From Rhizobium sp. 2MFCol3.1 (GTDB lineage: Bacteria; Pseudomonadota; Alphaproteobacteria; Rhizobiales; Rhizobiaceae), in NCBI RefSeq assembly GCF_000377565.1, contig NZ_KB898355.1, forward strand, positions 372,001 through 436,000: 64,000 bases of DNA. The letters are read 5' to 3'. Every line of letters starts with the position of its first letter. Position 1 is the stretch's first letter. This document shows positions 32,705 through 41,711 of the stretch, piece after piece. The notes under the pieces are model-generated. The model made no database searches and was not told the origin of the DNA. It saw nothing but the letters and a program-made list of their open reading frames with translations. Made by a program: the position numbers and the translations under genes.

Positions 32705-34176
32705 CATCAGAGCTGCCGCGGTTCCAGCAGTATATCGATGGCCAGTTCGAGGATGGCGATTTCACGTTCCTGTCCATCGATCCGGCCACCGGCGCGCCTT
32801 GGGCGGTCCTGCCCGAGGCGCGCGAGAGTGATGTCGACCGCGCCGTGCAGGCCGCCCATCGTGCGTTGAAGCAAGGCGCCTGGCCGAAGACGACCGCCAC
32901 CGCGCGTGGCAAGCTTCTTTATCGGCTCGCCGATCTGGTCAGCGAAAACGCCTCGAAACTGGCGCAACTCGAAACCCAGGATACCGGAAAGATCATCCGC
33001 GAGACCACGGCGCAGATCCAATATGTGGCGGAGTTCTATCGCTACTATGCTGGCCTCGCCGACAAGATCGAGGGCATGTATCTGCCGATCGACAAGGCGG
33101 ATATGGAAACGTGGGTGCGCCGCGAGCCGATCGGCGTCGTTGCCGCCGTCGTTCCGTGGAACAGCCAGCTCTTCCTTTCCGCCGTCAAGATCGGTCCGGC
33201 GCTTGCCGCAGGCTGCACGATCGTGCTCAAGGCCTCCGAGGATGGTCCGACGCCGCTTCTGGAGCTCGCCCGCCTGATCCATGAGGCCGGTTTCCCGGCC
33301 GGCTGCGTCAACATCATCACCGGATACGGCGAAACCTGCGGCGCGGCTTTGACTCGGCATCCGAAGGTCGCACATATCGCGTTTACCGGCGGACCGGCCG
33401 CTGCGCGAAAGGTGGTGCAAAATGCCTCGGAGAACTTTGCGAGCACATCGCTCGAGCTTGGCGGCAAATCTCCGCTGATCGTGTTCGCGGATGCGGATCT
33501 CGAAAGTGCGGCCAATGCCCAGGTCGCTGGCATCTTCGCTGCAACCGGTCAGAGCTGTGTCGCGGCATCCCGGCTGGTCGTCGAAGCCTCGGTCAAGGAT
33601 CGGTTCGTCGAGATTCTCGCCGCGAAAGCCAAGGCCATCCGCATCGGAGCGCCATCGGATTTCGGAACCGAAGTCGGCCCGCTTTGCACGGAGCGCCAGC
33701 GGCGGCATATCTCCTCCGTCGTCGAGGCTTCGGCCGCAAGCGGCGCGGATGTCATCTACGGCGGCAAGGCACTCGATCGCCCCGGTTATTTCTTCGAGCC
33801 GACCATCCTGGATTGCTCCAAGGTGAGGGCGCCGTCGCTCGAGACCGAACTTTTCGGCCCCGTGCTTTCGGTCGTCGGTTTCGAGACCGAGGACGAGGCC
33901 GTGGCGATCGCCAACGATACCGCCTTCGGCCTCTCGGCCGGCGTCTTCACGCAGAACCTGACCCGCGCTCATCGTCTGACCAGAGCGCTCGATGCAGGGA
34001 CGGTCTGGCTGAACACCTATCGGGCGGTCTCACCCCTGGCGCCTTTCGGCGGTCACGGCATGTCCGGCCACGGCCGCGAAGGCGGCATGGCGTCCGTGCT
34101 GGCCTTTACCAAGACAAAGACAGTCTGGCTTCGCACCAGCGACGGCAGCTTCCCCGATCCTTTCATCATGCGCTGA
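32695..34176 (+). CDS. NAD(P)-dependent aldehyde dehydrogenase
   Basis: A 493-aa ALDH-superfamily enzyme. The catalytic Glu in LELGGKSPLIVFADAD (about 252-267) and the nucleophile Cys in ATGQSCVAASRL (about 282-293) are present, with the cofactor motif FTGGPAAARKV. The start overlaps the flavin reductase stop by 10 bp, indicating translational coupling. It probably oxidises the aldehyde produced by the LLM monooxygenase step. In the analogous pyridine route a comparable dehydrogenase oxidises a formamide aldehyde, but the substrate here is not established. Confidence 0.9.
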   Translation: MGVTSELPRFQQYIDGQFEDGDFTFLSIDPATGAPWAVLPEARESDVDRAVQAAHRALKQGAWPKTTATARGKLLYRLADLVSENASKLAQLETQDTGKIIRETTAQIQYVAEFYRYYAGLADKIEGMYLPIDKADMETWVRREPIGVVAAVVPWNSQLFLSAVKIGPALAAGCTIVLKASEDGPTPLLELARLIHEAGFPAGCVNIITGYGETCGAALTRHPKVAHIAFTGGPAAARKVVQNASENFASTSLELGGKSPLIVFADADLESAANAQVAGIFAATGQSCVAASRLVVEASVKDRFVEILAAKAKAIRIGAPSDFGTEVGPLCTERQRRHISSVVEASAASGADVIYGGKALDRPGYFFEPTILDCSKVRAPSLETELFGPVLSVVGFETEDEAVAIANDTAFGLSAGVFTQNLTRAHRLTRALDAGTVWLNTYRAVSPLAPFGGHGMSGHGREGGMASVLAFTKTKTVWLRTSDGSFPDPFIMR

Positions 34177-34182
34177 TCCTCA

Positions 34183-34207
34183 CCGCGCGCCGACTATCGG
34201 CGCGCGG
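34183..34207 (+). terminator. Intercistronic hairpin between the two aldehyde dehydrogenase genes
   Basis: A perfect 11-bp GC stem (34183-34193 with 34197-34207) with a 3-nt loop and no U-run. It is more likely an mRNA-stability or partial attenuation element than a full terminator, since the next gene continues in the same direction. Confidence 0.45.
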
Positions 34208-34256
34208 CAAGCATCGCTCACATCACAACGACATATCTCATAAGGAATCCCTCGTC

Positions 34257-35729
34257 ATGACGCTCAGTGACACCACTGTCGCCAGCCATCTCCTCAAGGA
34301 GGAGGCCCTGATAGGCGGAAGCTGGCAAAAGGCCGGCTCCGGCAAGGCGATCGACGTGCTCAACCCCGCAACCGGACAGCGTCTCGGCAGCGTGCCCAAC
34401 ATGAGCGGCCAGGAAACGGAGCAGGCAATCGCCTCGGCGCAAGCTGCACTCGGCCCCTGGCGCAGCCGATCGGCTGGCGACCGCGCCAGGATCCTCAAGC
34501 GCTGGCATGGACTTATCCTCGAAAATCTTGAAGCGCTCGCCCAACTGCTTACGGCCGAGCAGGGCAAGCCGCTTGCCGAGGCGCGTGGCGAAATCGCCTA
34601 CGGGGCATCCTTTGTCGAATGGTTCGCCGAGGAGGCCAAGCGCGTCTATGGCGATACGATCCCCGCTCCCAAGGCCGGCAGCCGTATCATCGTGCAGAAG
34701 CAGGCAGTCGGTGTAACGGGCGCGATCATTCCATGGAACTTCCCGTCCGCGCTCTTCAACCGTAAAGTCGCGCCGGCTCTCGCGGCCGGCTGCACCGTCG
34801 TCGTCAAGCCGTCGGAGCTGACGCCCTACAGCGCGCTTGCGCTGGCATGGCTGGCCGAAGAGGCCGGTGTGCCCGCCGGCGTCATCAATGTCGTCACCGG
34901 TGATCCGGCGCCGATCGGCGAGGCGCTGACATCAAGTTCCGTGGTGCGCAAGATCTCGTTCACCGGATCGACCAAGATCGGCAAGCTCCTGCTCGAGCAG
35001 GCATCGCGAACCGTGAAGCGCACCTCGATGGAGCTTGGCGGCAATGCACCGCTGATCGTCTTCGACGACGCCGATATCCCAACGGCGGTCGCGGCTTGCA
35101 TGAATTCCAAGTTCCGCAACGCCGGCCAGACCTGCGTCTGCGCCAATCGCATCTACGTGCAGCGCGGTATATTCGACAAGTTCACCGCGGCCCTGGTGGA
35201 CGCGGTTAAGAAGCTTGTCGTCGGTCCTGGTGTCGGAGAAGGCGTGACCATCGGTCCCCTCATCAATGCCGCCGCTGTTGCCAAGGTCGAACGCCATCTC
35301 GCCGACGCGGTCGCAAAGGGCGCCACGATCATCGAGGGTGGTAGCCGGCACCCGCTGGGCGGCCAGTATTTCACGCCCACGGTCCTGACCGGCGCGAACG
35401 CCGCCATGGAGCTCGCGATGGACGAGACCTTCGGCCCGGTCGCGCCTCTGTTCGTCTTCGACACGGAAGAAGAGGCGATTTCGCTTGCCAACGACACGTC
35501 GTATGGCCTTGCGTCCTATATCTTCACGTCGAACATCGATCGCGTATGGCGCGTAACCGATGCCATCGAGACGGGCATGGTCGGTGTCAACGAGGGCCTC
35601 ATCTCCAATGAAGTCGCGCCCTTCGGCGGCATCAAGGAGAGCGGCTTGGGTCGCGAGGGCTCGAAATATGGGATCGATGAATTCCTCGAGCAAAAGTATA
35701 TTCTCATTTCGCCAACCCTAGCTGCTTGA
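34257..35729 (+). CDS. Succinate-semialdehyde dehydrogenase-like aldehyde dehydrogenase
   Basis: A 490-aa ALDH of the GabD type. Class markers include IPWNFPSALFNRKVAPALAA (about 160-179), FTGSTKIGKLLLEQASRTVK, MELGGNAPLIVFDDADIP (catalytic Glu, about 258) and NAGQTCVCANRIYVQ (catalytic Cys, about 292), the last typical of succinate-semialdehyde dehydrogenases. It would turn a C4 semialdehyde into succinate for the TCA cycle. The ATG is preceded by ATAAGGAA. The aminotransferase gene follows within 14 bp. Confidence 0.88.
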   Translation: MTLSDTTVASHLLKEEALIGGSWQKAGSGKAIDVLNPATGQRLGSVPNMSGQETEQAIASAQAALGPWRSRSAGDRARILKRWHGLILENLEALAQLLTAEQGKPLAEARGEIAYGASFVEWFAEEAKRVYGDTIPAPKAGSRIIVQKQAVGVTGAIIPWNFPSALFNRKVAPALAAGCTVVVKPSELTPYSALALAWLAEEAGVPAGVINVVTGDPAPIGEALTSSSVVRKISFTGSTKIGKLLLEQASRTVKRTSMELGGNAPLIVFDDADIPTAVAACMNSKFRNAGQTCVCANRIYVQRGIFDKFTAALVDAVKKLVVGPGVGEGVTIGPLINAAAVAKVERHLADAVAKGATIIEGGSRHPLGGQYFTPTVLTGANAAMELAMDETFGPVAPLFVFDTEEEAISLANDTSYGLASYIFTSNIDRVWRVTDAIETGMVGVNEGLISNEVAPFGGIKESGLGREGSKYGIDEFLEQKYILISPTLAA

Positions 35730-35743
35730 AGGACGATGTTTGC

Positions 35744-37120
35744 ATGAGCACCACCCGCTCCAATTCGCTGCCACAGATCGACGTGACATCGACACTCCAC
35801 CCCTACACCGATGCGCGCCGACACGAAGAGATCGGCCCCATGGTCATCGAAAAGGGGGAGGGGATCTATGTCTACGACGCGGACGGCAATCGCTATATCG
35901 AGGGCCTTGCCGGTCTGTGGTCGGTGGCTGTCGGCTTCAATGAGCCTCGGCTCGTGGACGCCGCCGCCCAGCAGATGGCCAAGCTTCCCTATTACCACAC
36001 GTTCAGCCACAAGGCGCACGAGCCGTCGATCCGGCTCGCTGAAAAGCTCGTGGAGATGACCCCCGACAACCTGACGCGCGTCTTCTACACCTCCTCCGGA
36101 TCGGAAGCGAACGACACGGTCGTGAAGATGATCTGGTACATGAACAATGCGCTCGGGAGGCCGAACAAGAAGAAGTTTCTCGCGCGCAATAAGGGCTATC
36201 ACGGTATCACGATTGCCTCTGGCTCGCTGACTGGCCTGCCCAACAATCATCGCGACTTCGACCTGCCTGCGATCCCGGTGCGGCACCTGACCTGCCCGCA
36301 TTTCTATCGTTTTGGCATGCCGGGCGAGACGGAAGCCGAGTTCACCCAGCGCCTGATCGCGGAAGCGGAAGCCGCCATCCTCGAAGAGGGGCCTGACACC
36401 ATCGCTGCATTCATCGGCGAGCCTCTGATGGCCGCCGGTGGCGTCATGGAGCCTCCGGCCGGATACTGGCAGGGCATCGAAGCGGTTTGCCGCAAGTACG
36501 ACATTCTGCTGGTGGCCGATGAAGTCATCAACGGCTTCGGCAGGCTCGGTTCGTCCTTCGGTGCCGTTCACTATGGCTTCACGCCGGATATCATGGTGAC
36601 CTCGAAGCAGATCACCTCGTCCTACATGCCGCTCGCCGCCATTGTCTTCTCTGAGGAGATCTACAACGCGATCGCTGACAACACGCACAAGATCGGCACG
36701 TTCGGGCATGGTTTCACGGCATCGGGCCATCCGGTTGCCACGGCCGTTGGATTGGAAAATCTGAAGATCATCGAGGAACGCGATCTCATCGGCAATGCCG
36801 CGCGGATGGGCAAACGGATGCAGGAAGGGCTGCGTGGCTTTTCGGATCATCCGCTCGTCGGCGAGGTTCGCGGCGTGGGCCTGATCGCGGGATTGGAGCT
36901 GGTCGCAGACAAGACGACCCGCGCATCCTATCCGCAGCCGGGTCGGGTCGGCGCCATGGCTTTCGCGGCGGGGCACAAGCATGGGCTCATCGTTCGCGCC
37001 ATCGGCGACACGATCGCGCTCTGCCCGCCGCTGATCATCACGGAAGACCAGGTCGACGACATGGTCAAGCGTGTCGGGCTGATCCTTGACGACACCAAGC
37101 GCGAAGCCGATCTCGTTTGA
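35744..37120 (+). CDS. Class III (omega/beta-alanine/GABA-type) aminotransferase
   Basis: A 458-aa PLP enzyme. Family features: GLAGLWSVAVGFNEPRLVDA (about 52-71), YTSSGSEANDTVVKMIWYMN (about 117-136), AFIGEPLMAAGGVMEPPAGY, the PLP-contact Asp in VADEVINGFGRLG (about 257-269) and the Schiff-base Lys in TSKQITSSYMPL (about 288). Such enzymes transfer omega-amino groups to pyruvate or 2-oxoglutarate, giving semialdehydes that the upstream dehydrogenase could oxidise. ATG 35744 is preferred; a TTG at 35726 is in frame. It is the last gene of the operon. Confidence 0.9.
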   Translation: MSTTRSNSLPQIDVTSTLHPYTDARRHEEIGPMVIEKGEGIYVYDADGNRYIEGLAGLWSVAVGFNEPRLVDAAAQQMAKLPYYHTFSHKAHEPSIRLAEKLVEMTPDNLTRVFYTSSGSEANDTVVKMIWYMNNALGRPNKKKFLARNKGYHGITIASGSLTGLPNNHRDFDLPAIPVRHLTCPHFYRFGMPGETEAEFTQRLIAEAEAAILEEGPDTIAAFIGEPLMAAGGVMEPPAGYWQGIEAVCRKYDILLVADEVINGFGRLGSSFGAVHYGFTPDIMVTSKQITSSYMPLAAIVFSEEIYNAIADNTHKIGTFGHGFTASGHPVATAVGLENLKIIEERDLIGNAARMGKRMQEGLRGFSDHPLVGEVRGVGLIAGLELVADKTTRASYPQPGRVGAMAFAAGHKHGLIVRAIGDTIALCPPLIITEDQVDDMVKRVGLILDDTKREADLV

Positions 37121-37130
37121 CGAGGAGGTG

Positions 37131-37165
37131 TGCGCGACCCGACCCCTGGGGAGCCGGGTCGCGCA
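37131..37165. terminator. Bidirectional hairpin between aminotransferase and cupin genes
   Basis: An 11-bp perfect stem (37131-37141 with 37155-37165) with further inner pairing lies between convergent stops. No strong U-run is seen on either strand. Confidence 0.6.
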
Positions 37166-37180
37166 TGTATGTCTGCGCTG

Positions 37181-37591
37181 CTAGTCCTGCTTGACAGGGC
37201 CGTCATAGTCCTCGTCGCTGACCTGCTCGAGCCAGTAGGCGGCGGTGCCGTTCTGCCACTCCTGCAGCCCGATATGGCTCATCGCGACGGTCGGCGAAGC
37301 GCCATGCCAATGGATTTCGTCCGGCCCGATCCACACGACATCACCTGCACGGATTTCCTCGATCAGATCACCGCGCCGCTGAATGCGACCGACCCCTGAT
37401 GTAACAATCAATATCTGTCCCAAGGGGTGTGTATGCCACGCCGTGCGCGCCCCGGGTTCGAATGTCGCGACATTGCCGGCAACCCGGCTTGGCGGCGTGA
37501 CGGCGAAGAGCGGGTCCATACGGACCCGCCCCATGAACCACTCTTCCGGCCCCACAGCGGAAGGCTGCGAACCGCATCTCGTGATCTTCAT
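37181..37591 (-). CDS. Single-domain cupin of the GtHNL (manganese hydroxynitrile-lyase-like) type
   Basis: A 136-aa cupin. Metal ligands are readable as His53, His55 and Gln59 in [18 protein letters not shown] and His94 in [10 protein letters not shown], the 3-His/1-Gln set of the small cupins that include the Granulicella hydroxynitrile lyase. [12 protein letters not shown] near the N-terminus also fits that group. Most members are annotated only as cupins near carboxymuconolactone-decarboxylase-like genes, so lyase activity is not assured. It starts 3 bp after the amidohydrolase stop and is clearly co-transcribed with it. Confidence 0.8.
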   Translation of the reverse strand: MKITRCGSQPSAVGPEEWFMGRVRMDPLFAVTPPSRVAGNVATFEPGARTAWHTHPLGQILIVTSGVGRIQRRGDLIEEIRAGDVVWIGPDEIHWHGASPTVAMSHIGLQEWQNGTAAYWLEQVSDEDYDGPVKQD

Positions 37592-37593
37592 GA

Positions 37594-38436
37594 TCAGCCC
37601 TGCGCCCCATTTTCCCAAATAAGCGACAGCGGCCGATTATAGATGATGTCTTCGATCACCTCGTCGGGGAAGCGCGGCATCTTAACGTCCGGGCCCCAGT
37701 CGTTCAGCTGGCGAAACTCGTCGATCGCTTCCTTCGGCGAGCGCAGCGGGAAATCAGAACCGAAAAGCAGGCGGTCAGTCACCTTGTATTCGAGCGCAAC
37801 CATCAGGCCGTGATAGAGCTGCCACTTGCGATGGAAGCGAGCCGACAGATCTGCGTAGATCTGCGGATGCTTGCGCATCAAGACGACGCATTCTTCCATC
37901 CATGGCTGGCCGAGATGGGCGACGATCATCTTCATCTTCGGGAAGGTGCGGGCGATCTTGTCGAGGTAGGTCGGGCTGCCATACTCATGTTTGGCGAACT
38001 GGGCGTAGGCGGCGGACTGGTGCCAGAGAATAGGAACGTTCAGCCGATCGCAGACTTCGTAAAGCGCCCAGGCTTCCTCGCACCATGGGTCGAAACCGCC
38101 GTAGACGGGGGAGCATTTTAGCCCGCGCAGTCCGTATTCTTTGATGGCGTGTTCCAGCTTTTTGGGCGCTTGGGGCTCATAGGGATCGACGCAAGCGAGA
38201 CCGATCGCTCGGCCCTTATGGCGCTGGACATGTTCGGCCACGAATTCGTTCTGCACCATTTCGCCGAGTCGCGGAAAATTCATGGTGATAATCACGAACT
38301 CGTCGGCTTCCGAGGCAACTTTCTGATCGAACGTGATAGGATCGGCGACATAAGTCGGCGAAATCTTTTTAGCATATTCTATTGCATGTTCATTTTCTTT
38401 TGGCGGGCTAAGGTTGGTGTGCCAGTCGACGATCAT
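37594..38436 (-). CDS. Amidohydrolase-2 (ACMSD-like) metal-dependent hydrolase/decarboxylase
   Basis: A 280-aa TIM-barrel enzyme of the amidohydrolase_2 family (aminocarboxymuconate-semialdehyde decarboxylase type). The metal motif is reduced to DWHTN at residues 4-8; further expected ligands are the His in VPILWHQSA (about 139), the His in [12 protein letters not shown] (about 174) and the Asp in [12 protein letters not shown] (about 233). These enzymes decarboxylate or hydrolyse ring-cleavage products. It is co-transcribed with the cupin downstream and divergent from the ABC importer, and probably belongs to the same catabolic route. Confidence 0.82.
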   Translation of the reverse strand: MIVDWHTNLSPPKENEHAIEYAKKISPTYVADPITFDQKVASEADEFVIITMNFPRLGEMVQNEFVAEHVQRHKGRAIGLACVDPYEPQAPKKLEHAIKEYGLRGLKCSPVYGGFDPWCEEAWALYEVCDRLNVPILWHQSAAYAQFAKHEYGSPTYLDKIARTFPKMKMIVAHLGQPWMEECVVLMRKHPQIYADLSARFHRKWQLYHGLMVALEYKVTDRLLFGSDFPLRSPKEAIDEFRQLNDWGPDVKMPRFPDEVIEDIIYNRPLSLIWENGAQG

Positions 38437-38864
38437 CGAGATCCCTCTGTATTTGCCGTTTTCAATAGCCGTAGAAAATTAGAGCTATGGCGGCAAAGCT
38501 ACCTAGATAAGTAGGATCAATCGGACGATATGCCCCAATTACTTGAATCGCACTCATCGCGCGCGACCCCGATCTCAGGGCTGAGAATAGCAACGCGTTG
38601 ATGTGCATCAAAAATCTCAGAAAAATCGAAAGGCGCAGGCCAATAATGTTCTCCGAAAAGAGGGGGAATCACGGGACAATTCCACAAAACATTGGAGGAC
38701 GGCGGAACACATTTATTTACGATGGCTTGCATCACCGGGGGAGAGTTTGGCGGCGAGCGCGCGCCTCAATACAGGCGCGCATTGACGAAAGATAAGATCG
38801 AACCAGGAGAAAATGCCTCGATACCTTGAGACATGTCTGTTTAACAAAAAAGGGGAACATAAGC
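38437..38864. promoter_or_regulatory. Divergent intergenic region between amidohydrolase and ABC importer
   Basis: These 428 bp show no convincing gene. They are AT-richer than the flanks and include a hairpin (38759-38766 with 38773-38780, 8-bp GC stem) about 85 bp before the binding-protein start. The start is preceded by AAAGGGGAAC. Promoters for both directions must lie here, but none is assigned. No TTTGAAGCTTAAA element is present, which sets these genes apart from the right-hand regulon. Confidence 0.4.
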
Positions 38865-39899
38865 ATGGATCGTAGAGAATTTCTGAAATTATCGGCCGCC
38901 GGGCTCGCTGTGGCGGGCATGGGATTGGGCCGTCCGGCTTTTGCGCAAGCCAAGGCACTTTCTTTCTGCAGTTGGGGTGGATCGACCCAGGATGCACAGA
39001 ACGCGGCGTGGGGCGTGCCCTTCACAAAGGACACGGGCTACTCGATCCTGAACGATGGGCCGACGGACTACGGCAAGCTGAAGGCCATGATCGACAGCGG
39101 CAATGTCAGCTGGGACGTCGTCGATATGGAGGCGCAGACCGCCTACCAGTTCGCGAAGATGGGCCTACTCGAAAGCATCGACTATTCCGTGGTCAGCCGC
39201 GACGGGCTCGATCCGGTGCTGAATACCGACTTCGGTGTCGGCAGCTTCAAGTCGTCGTGGGTTCTCGGCTATAATACGGACTTCCTTCCGGCCGAGCCGA
39301 CTTCCTGGGCCGATCTGTTCGATCTGAAGAAGTTTCCAGGCAAGCGTGCGCTGTTCAAGTGGTCCGGCATGGGAGCCCTGCAGATGGCACTTCTGGCCGA
39401 TGGCGTCGCTCCCGATGCGCTCTATCCGCTCGACGTCGACCGCGCATTCGCCAAGCTCGACACGATCAAGAACGAGATCGTCTGGTGGGATTCGGGCGCG
39501 CGCTCCCAGCAGTTGCTCGCCTCCGGCGAAACGCCGATCGGCATGTTCTGGAATGGCCGCATCAGCGCCATGCAGCAGGAGGGCATGACCTCCGCGAAGA
39601 TTGTCTGGAAACAACACATTCCGGGCCCGGATATGCTGGTCATCCCGAAAGGTGCCAAGAACAAGGACGCTGCGATGAAGTTCCTGGCAGTCGCGGTGAG
39701 CGCGCAGGGTCAGGCGGATTTCTGCAATGCGACGTCCTATGCGCCTGTCAATGACAAGGCGATCCCCCTGATCAAGCCGGAGATGGCCGAAGCGATGCCA
39801 TACTCGCATCGCAGCGAGGAAGTGGCCGCCGGTCTCGACTTCTGGGCCGAAAACGTGACCGCGATCGACGGCCGCTGGTTCTCCTGGCAGACTGCCTGA
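38865..39899 (+). CDS. PotD/PotF-type ABC transporter substrate-binding protein
   Basis: A 344-aa periplasmic binding protein of the spermidine/putrescine class. The signal peptide starts MDRREFLKLSAAGLAVAGMG and ends in PAFAQA; the DRREF block suggests Tat export, although the twin arginine is followed by E-F rather than the full consensus. LSFCSWGGSTQDAQNAAWG opens the mature protein, and WDVVDMEAQTAYQFAKMGLL follows, both typical of PotD-like proteins. It is the first gene of a four-gene importer. The location suggests uptake of a nitrogenous substrate used by the neighbouring enzymes. Confidence 0.9.
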   Translation: MDRREFLKLSAAGLAVAGMGLGRPAFAQAKALSFCSWGGSTQDAQNAAWGVPFTKDTGYSILNDGPTDYGKLKAMIDSGNVSWDVVDMEAQTAYQFAKMGLLESIDYSVVSRDGLDPVLNTDFGVGSFKSSWVLGYNTDFLPAEPTSWADLFDLKKFPGKRALFKWSGMGALQMALLADGVAPDALYPLDVDRAFAKLDTIKNEIVWWDSGARSQQLLASGETPIGMFWNGRISAMQQEGMTSAKIVWKQHIPGPDMLVIPKGAKNKDAAMKFLAVAVSAQGQADFCNATSYAPVNDKAIPLIKPEMAEAMPYSHRSEEVAAGLDFWAENVTAIDGRWFSWQTA

Positions 39900-40025
39900 T
39901 CCTGCAACCGCACGACATGCCGCGCTCGATGTTGGCATATGCGTAAAATGGATCCGGTGCGAACGGCATCGGATCCTTTCAAGTCCCGAAATCCACGATC
40001 TCGGCATTGCCGACGAAGTACAGAT

Positions 40026-40901
40026 ATGTCGTTGAAAATCAAAAATAGCAGCCTGCATCCTGCGGGCACGGCGGTCGTACGGAAGCGAGACCTTCGCTCC
40101 ACAGCGCTTGCCGCGCCTCCGCTTCTGTTTCTCGCTCTCTTTTTCGTGCTGCCGCTCTGCGTGTTGTTCGCCATCAGCCTGACAACGCCGGTTTTCGGTT
40201 TGCAGAACTATCAGAAGCTCTTGGGGGATAGCACCTATTTCCGTGTCCTGGGCAACACCTTCACCGTCTCCGCGACTGTGACGATCGTTGCCTTGCTAAT
40301 CGGCTATCCGGTGGCCTGGTTGCTGGCGATCATGCCGAGCCGAGGCGCGCGTATCCTTCTGTCGATCATCCTCATCTCGATGTGGACCAACCTGATCGCC
40401 CGCACCTATGCGTGGATGGTGCTGCTGCAAAATACCGGCGCGATCAACCGGGCCTTGATCAATATCGGCTTGATCGATCGGCCTCTGCCGCTGATCAACA
40501 ATCTCTTCGCTGTCGTGGTCGGCATGACCTACATCATGCTCCCCTTCGTCATCCTGCCGATCCGCACCACCATGATGTCGATCGACCCTTCGATGATGAA
40601 GGCCGCCTCGCTTTGCGGCGCGCGTCCCTACCAGGTCTTTTTCCGGGTTCTCCTGCCGCTTTCCATGCCCGGTATCGGCGCGGCGGCCCTGATGGTCTTC
40701 GTCATGACGCTTGGATACTACGTGACGCCGTCGCTGCTCGGCGGTGCGTCGAACATCATGCTCGGCGAAATGGTGGCACAACAGATGCTGACGCTTCTGG
40801 ATTGGGGGCTGGGAAGCGCGGCTGCGTTCCTGCTGCTCGCTATCGCGCTCGCTCTATATGCCGTTTTCGTGAAATTCTTTGGCCTGAAGGCGGTGGGATA
40901 A
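40026..40901 (+). CDS. PotB-type ABC transporter permease
   Basis: A 291-aa permease with six predicted helices. The first (about 26-52) follows the basic N-terminus. The EAA-type loop MKAASLCGARPYQVFFRVLL (about 196-215) followed by PLSMPGIGAA marks the ATPase contact site. The ATG at 40026 avoids an unlikely Arg-rich extension from 39939. The second permease starts 3 bp after the stop. Confidence 0.88.
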   Translation: MSLKIKNSSLHPAGTAVVRKRDLRSTALAAPPLLFLALFFVLPLCVLFAISLTTPVFGLQNYQKLLGDSTYFRVLGNTFTVSATVTIVALLIGYPVAWLLAIMPSRGARILLSIILISMWTNLIARTYAWMVLLQNTGAINRALINIGLIDRPLPLINNLFAVVVGMTYIMLPFVILPIRTTMMSIDPSMMKAASLCGARPYQVFFRVLLPLSMPGIGAAALMVFVMTLGYYVTPSLLGGASNIMLGEMVAQQMLTLLDWGLGSAAAFLLLAIALALYAVFVKFFGLKAVG

Positions 40902-40904
40902 GCC

Positions 40905-41711
40905 ATGTTGCTCACATTGAACAGAATGCGGGCAGGCCGCTATGTCCTCTATACGATCGGCATCCTGACCGCGCTTTTCTTCCTTCTGCCGATCGTTGCG
41001 ATCGTCGTCCTGTCCTTCGGCTCCTCGCGATGGATGCAGTTCCCGCCGCCCGGCTGGACCATGCGCTGGTATAATGAAGTGGCGGCTGACCCGCGATGGC
41101 TGGATGCCTTTGCGACCAGCGCCCAGATCGCTGCCGTGGTGACCATTCTCTCGGTAACCTTCGGGCTAGGTGCTGCGCTTGCCCTTGTTCGCGGGCAGTT
41201 TCGCGGCAAGAACCTGATCAACGGCTTGTTCGTCAGCCCGATGATGGTGCCGGTCGTCATATCGGCGGTCGCGCTTTACATCGTGTCGCTGCGCGTCGGA
41301 CTGAATGGAACATTCGCCGGCTACGTCGCCGGTCACTTGATCCTCGCGCTACCGTTCTCCGTCATCAGCCTCGTCAACGCCCTGTCGGCCTTCGATGTCT
41401 CGATCGAGAAAGCGGCCATCATCTGCGGCGCGTCGCCGACCACCGCGTTTCGTCGCGTCACGATCCCCGCGATCTCCGGCGGATTGGCTACGGCCGCGAT
41501 CTTCTCTTTCCTCATTTCGTGGGATGAAGTCGTCATCAGCACGTTCATGTCCAGCGCGTCCCTGCGGACCCTGCCGATCCTGATGTGGACGTCGGTGCAT
41601 CAGGACCTGAGCCCGGTGATCGCCGCCGTCTCCACAATCTTGATCTGCATTACACTGGTTGTCGTTGTCGCCTTCCAGCTGTTTCAAAGGAATGACCGCA
41701 ATGAAGACTAA
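40905..41711 (+). CDS. PotC-type ABC transporter permease
   Basis: A 268-aa permease with six helices. It has ALFFLLPIVAIVVLSFGSSR in TM1 and the EAA loop IEKAAIICGASPTTAFRRVT (about 166-185) followed by IPAISGG. It pairs with the preceding PotB-like protein. The last 11 bp overlap the ATPase gene. Confidence 0.88.
   Translation: MLLTLNRMRAGRYVLYTIGILTALFFLLPIVAIVVLSFGSSRWMQFPPPGWTMRWYNEVAADPRWLDAFATSAQIAAVVTILSVTFGLGAALALVRGQFRGKNLINGLFVSPMMVPVVISAVALYIVSLRVGLNGTFAGYVAGHLILALPFSVISLVNALSAFDVSIEKAAIICGASPTTAFRRVTIPAISGGLATAAIFSFLISWDEVVISTFMSSASLRTLPILMWTSVHQDLSPVIAAVSTILICITLVVVVAFQLFQRNDRNED

Noticed and set aside
38517..38735. 72-aa minus-strand frame upstream of the PotD-like gene
   Set aside because: It has no family resemblance and lies in the divergent promoter region.
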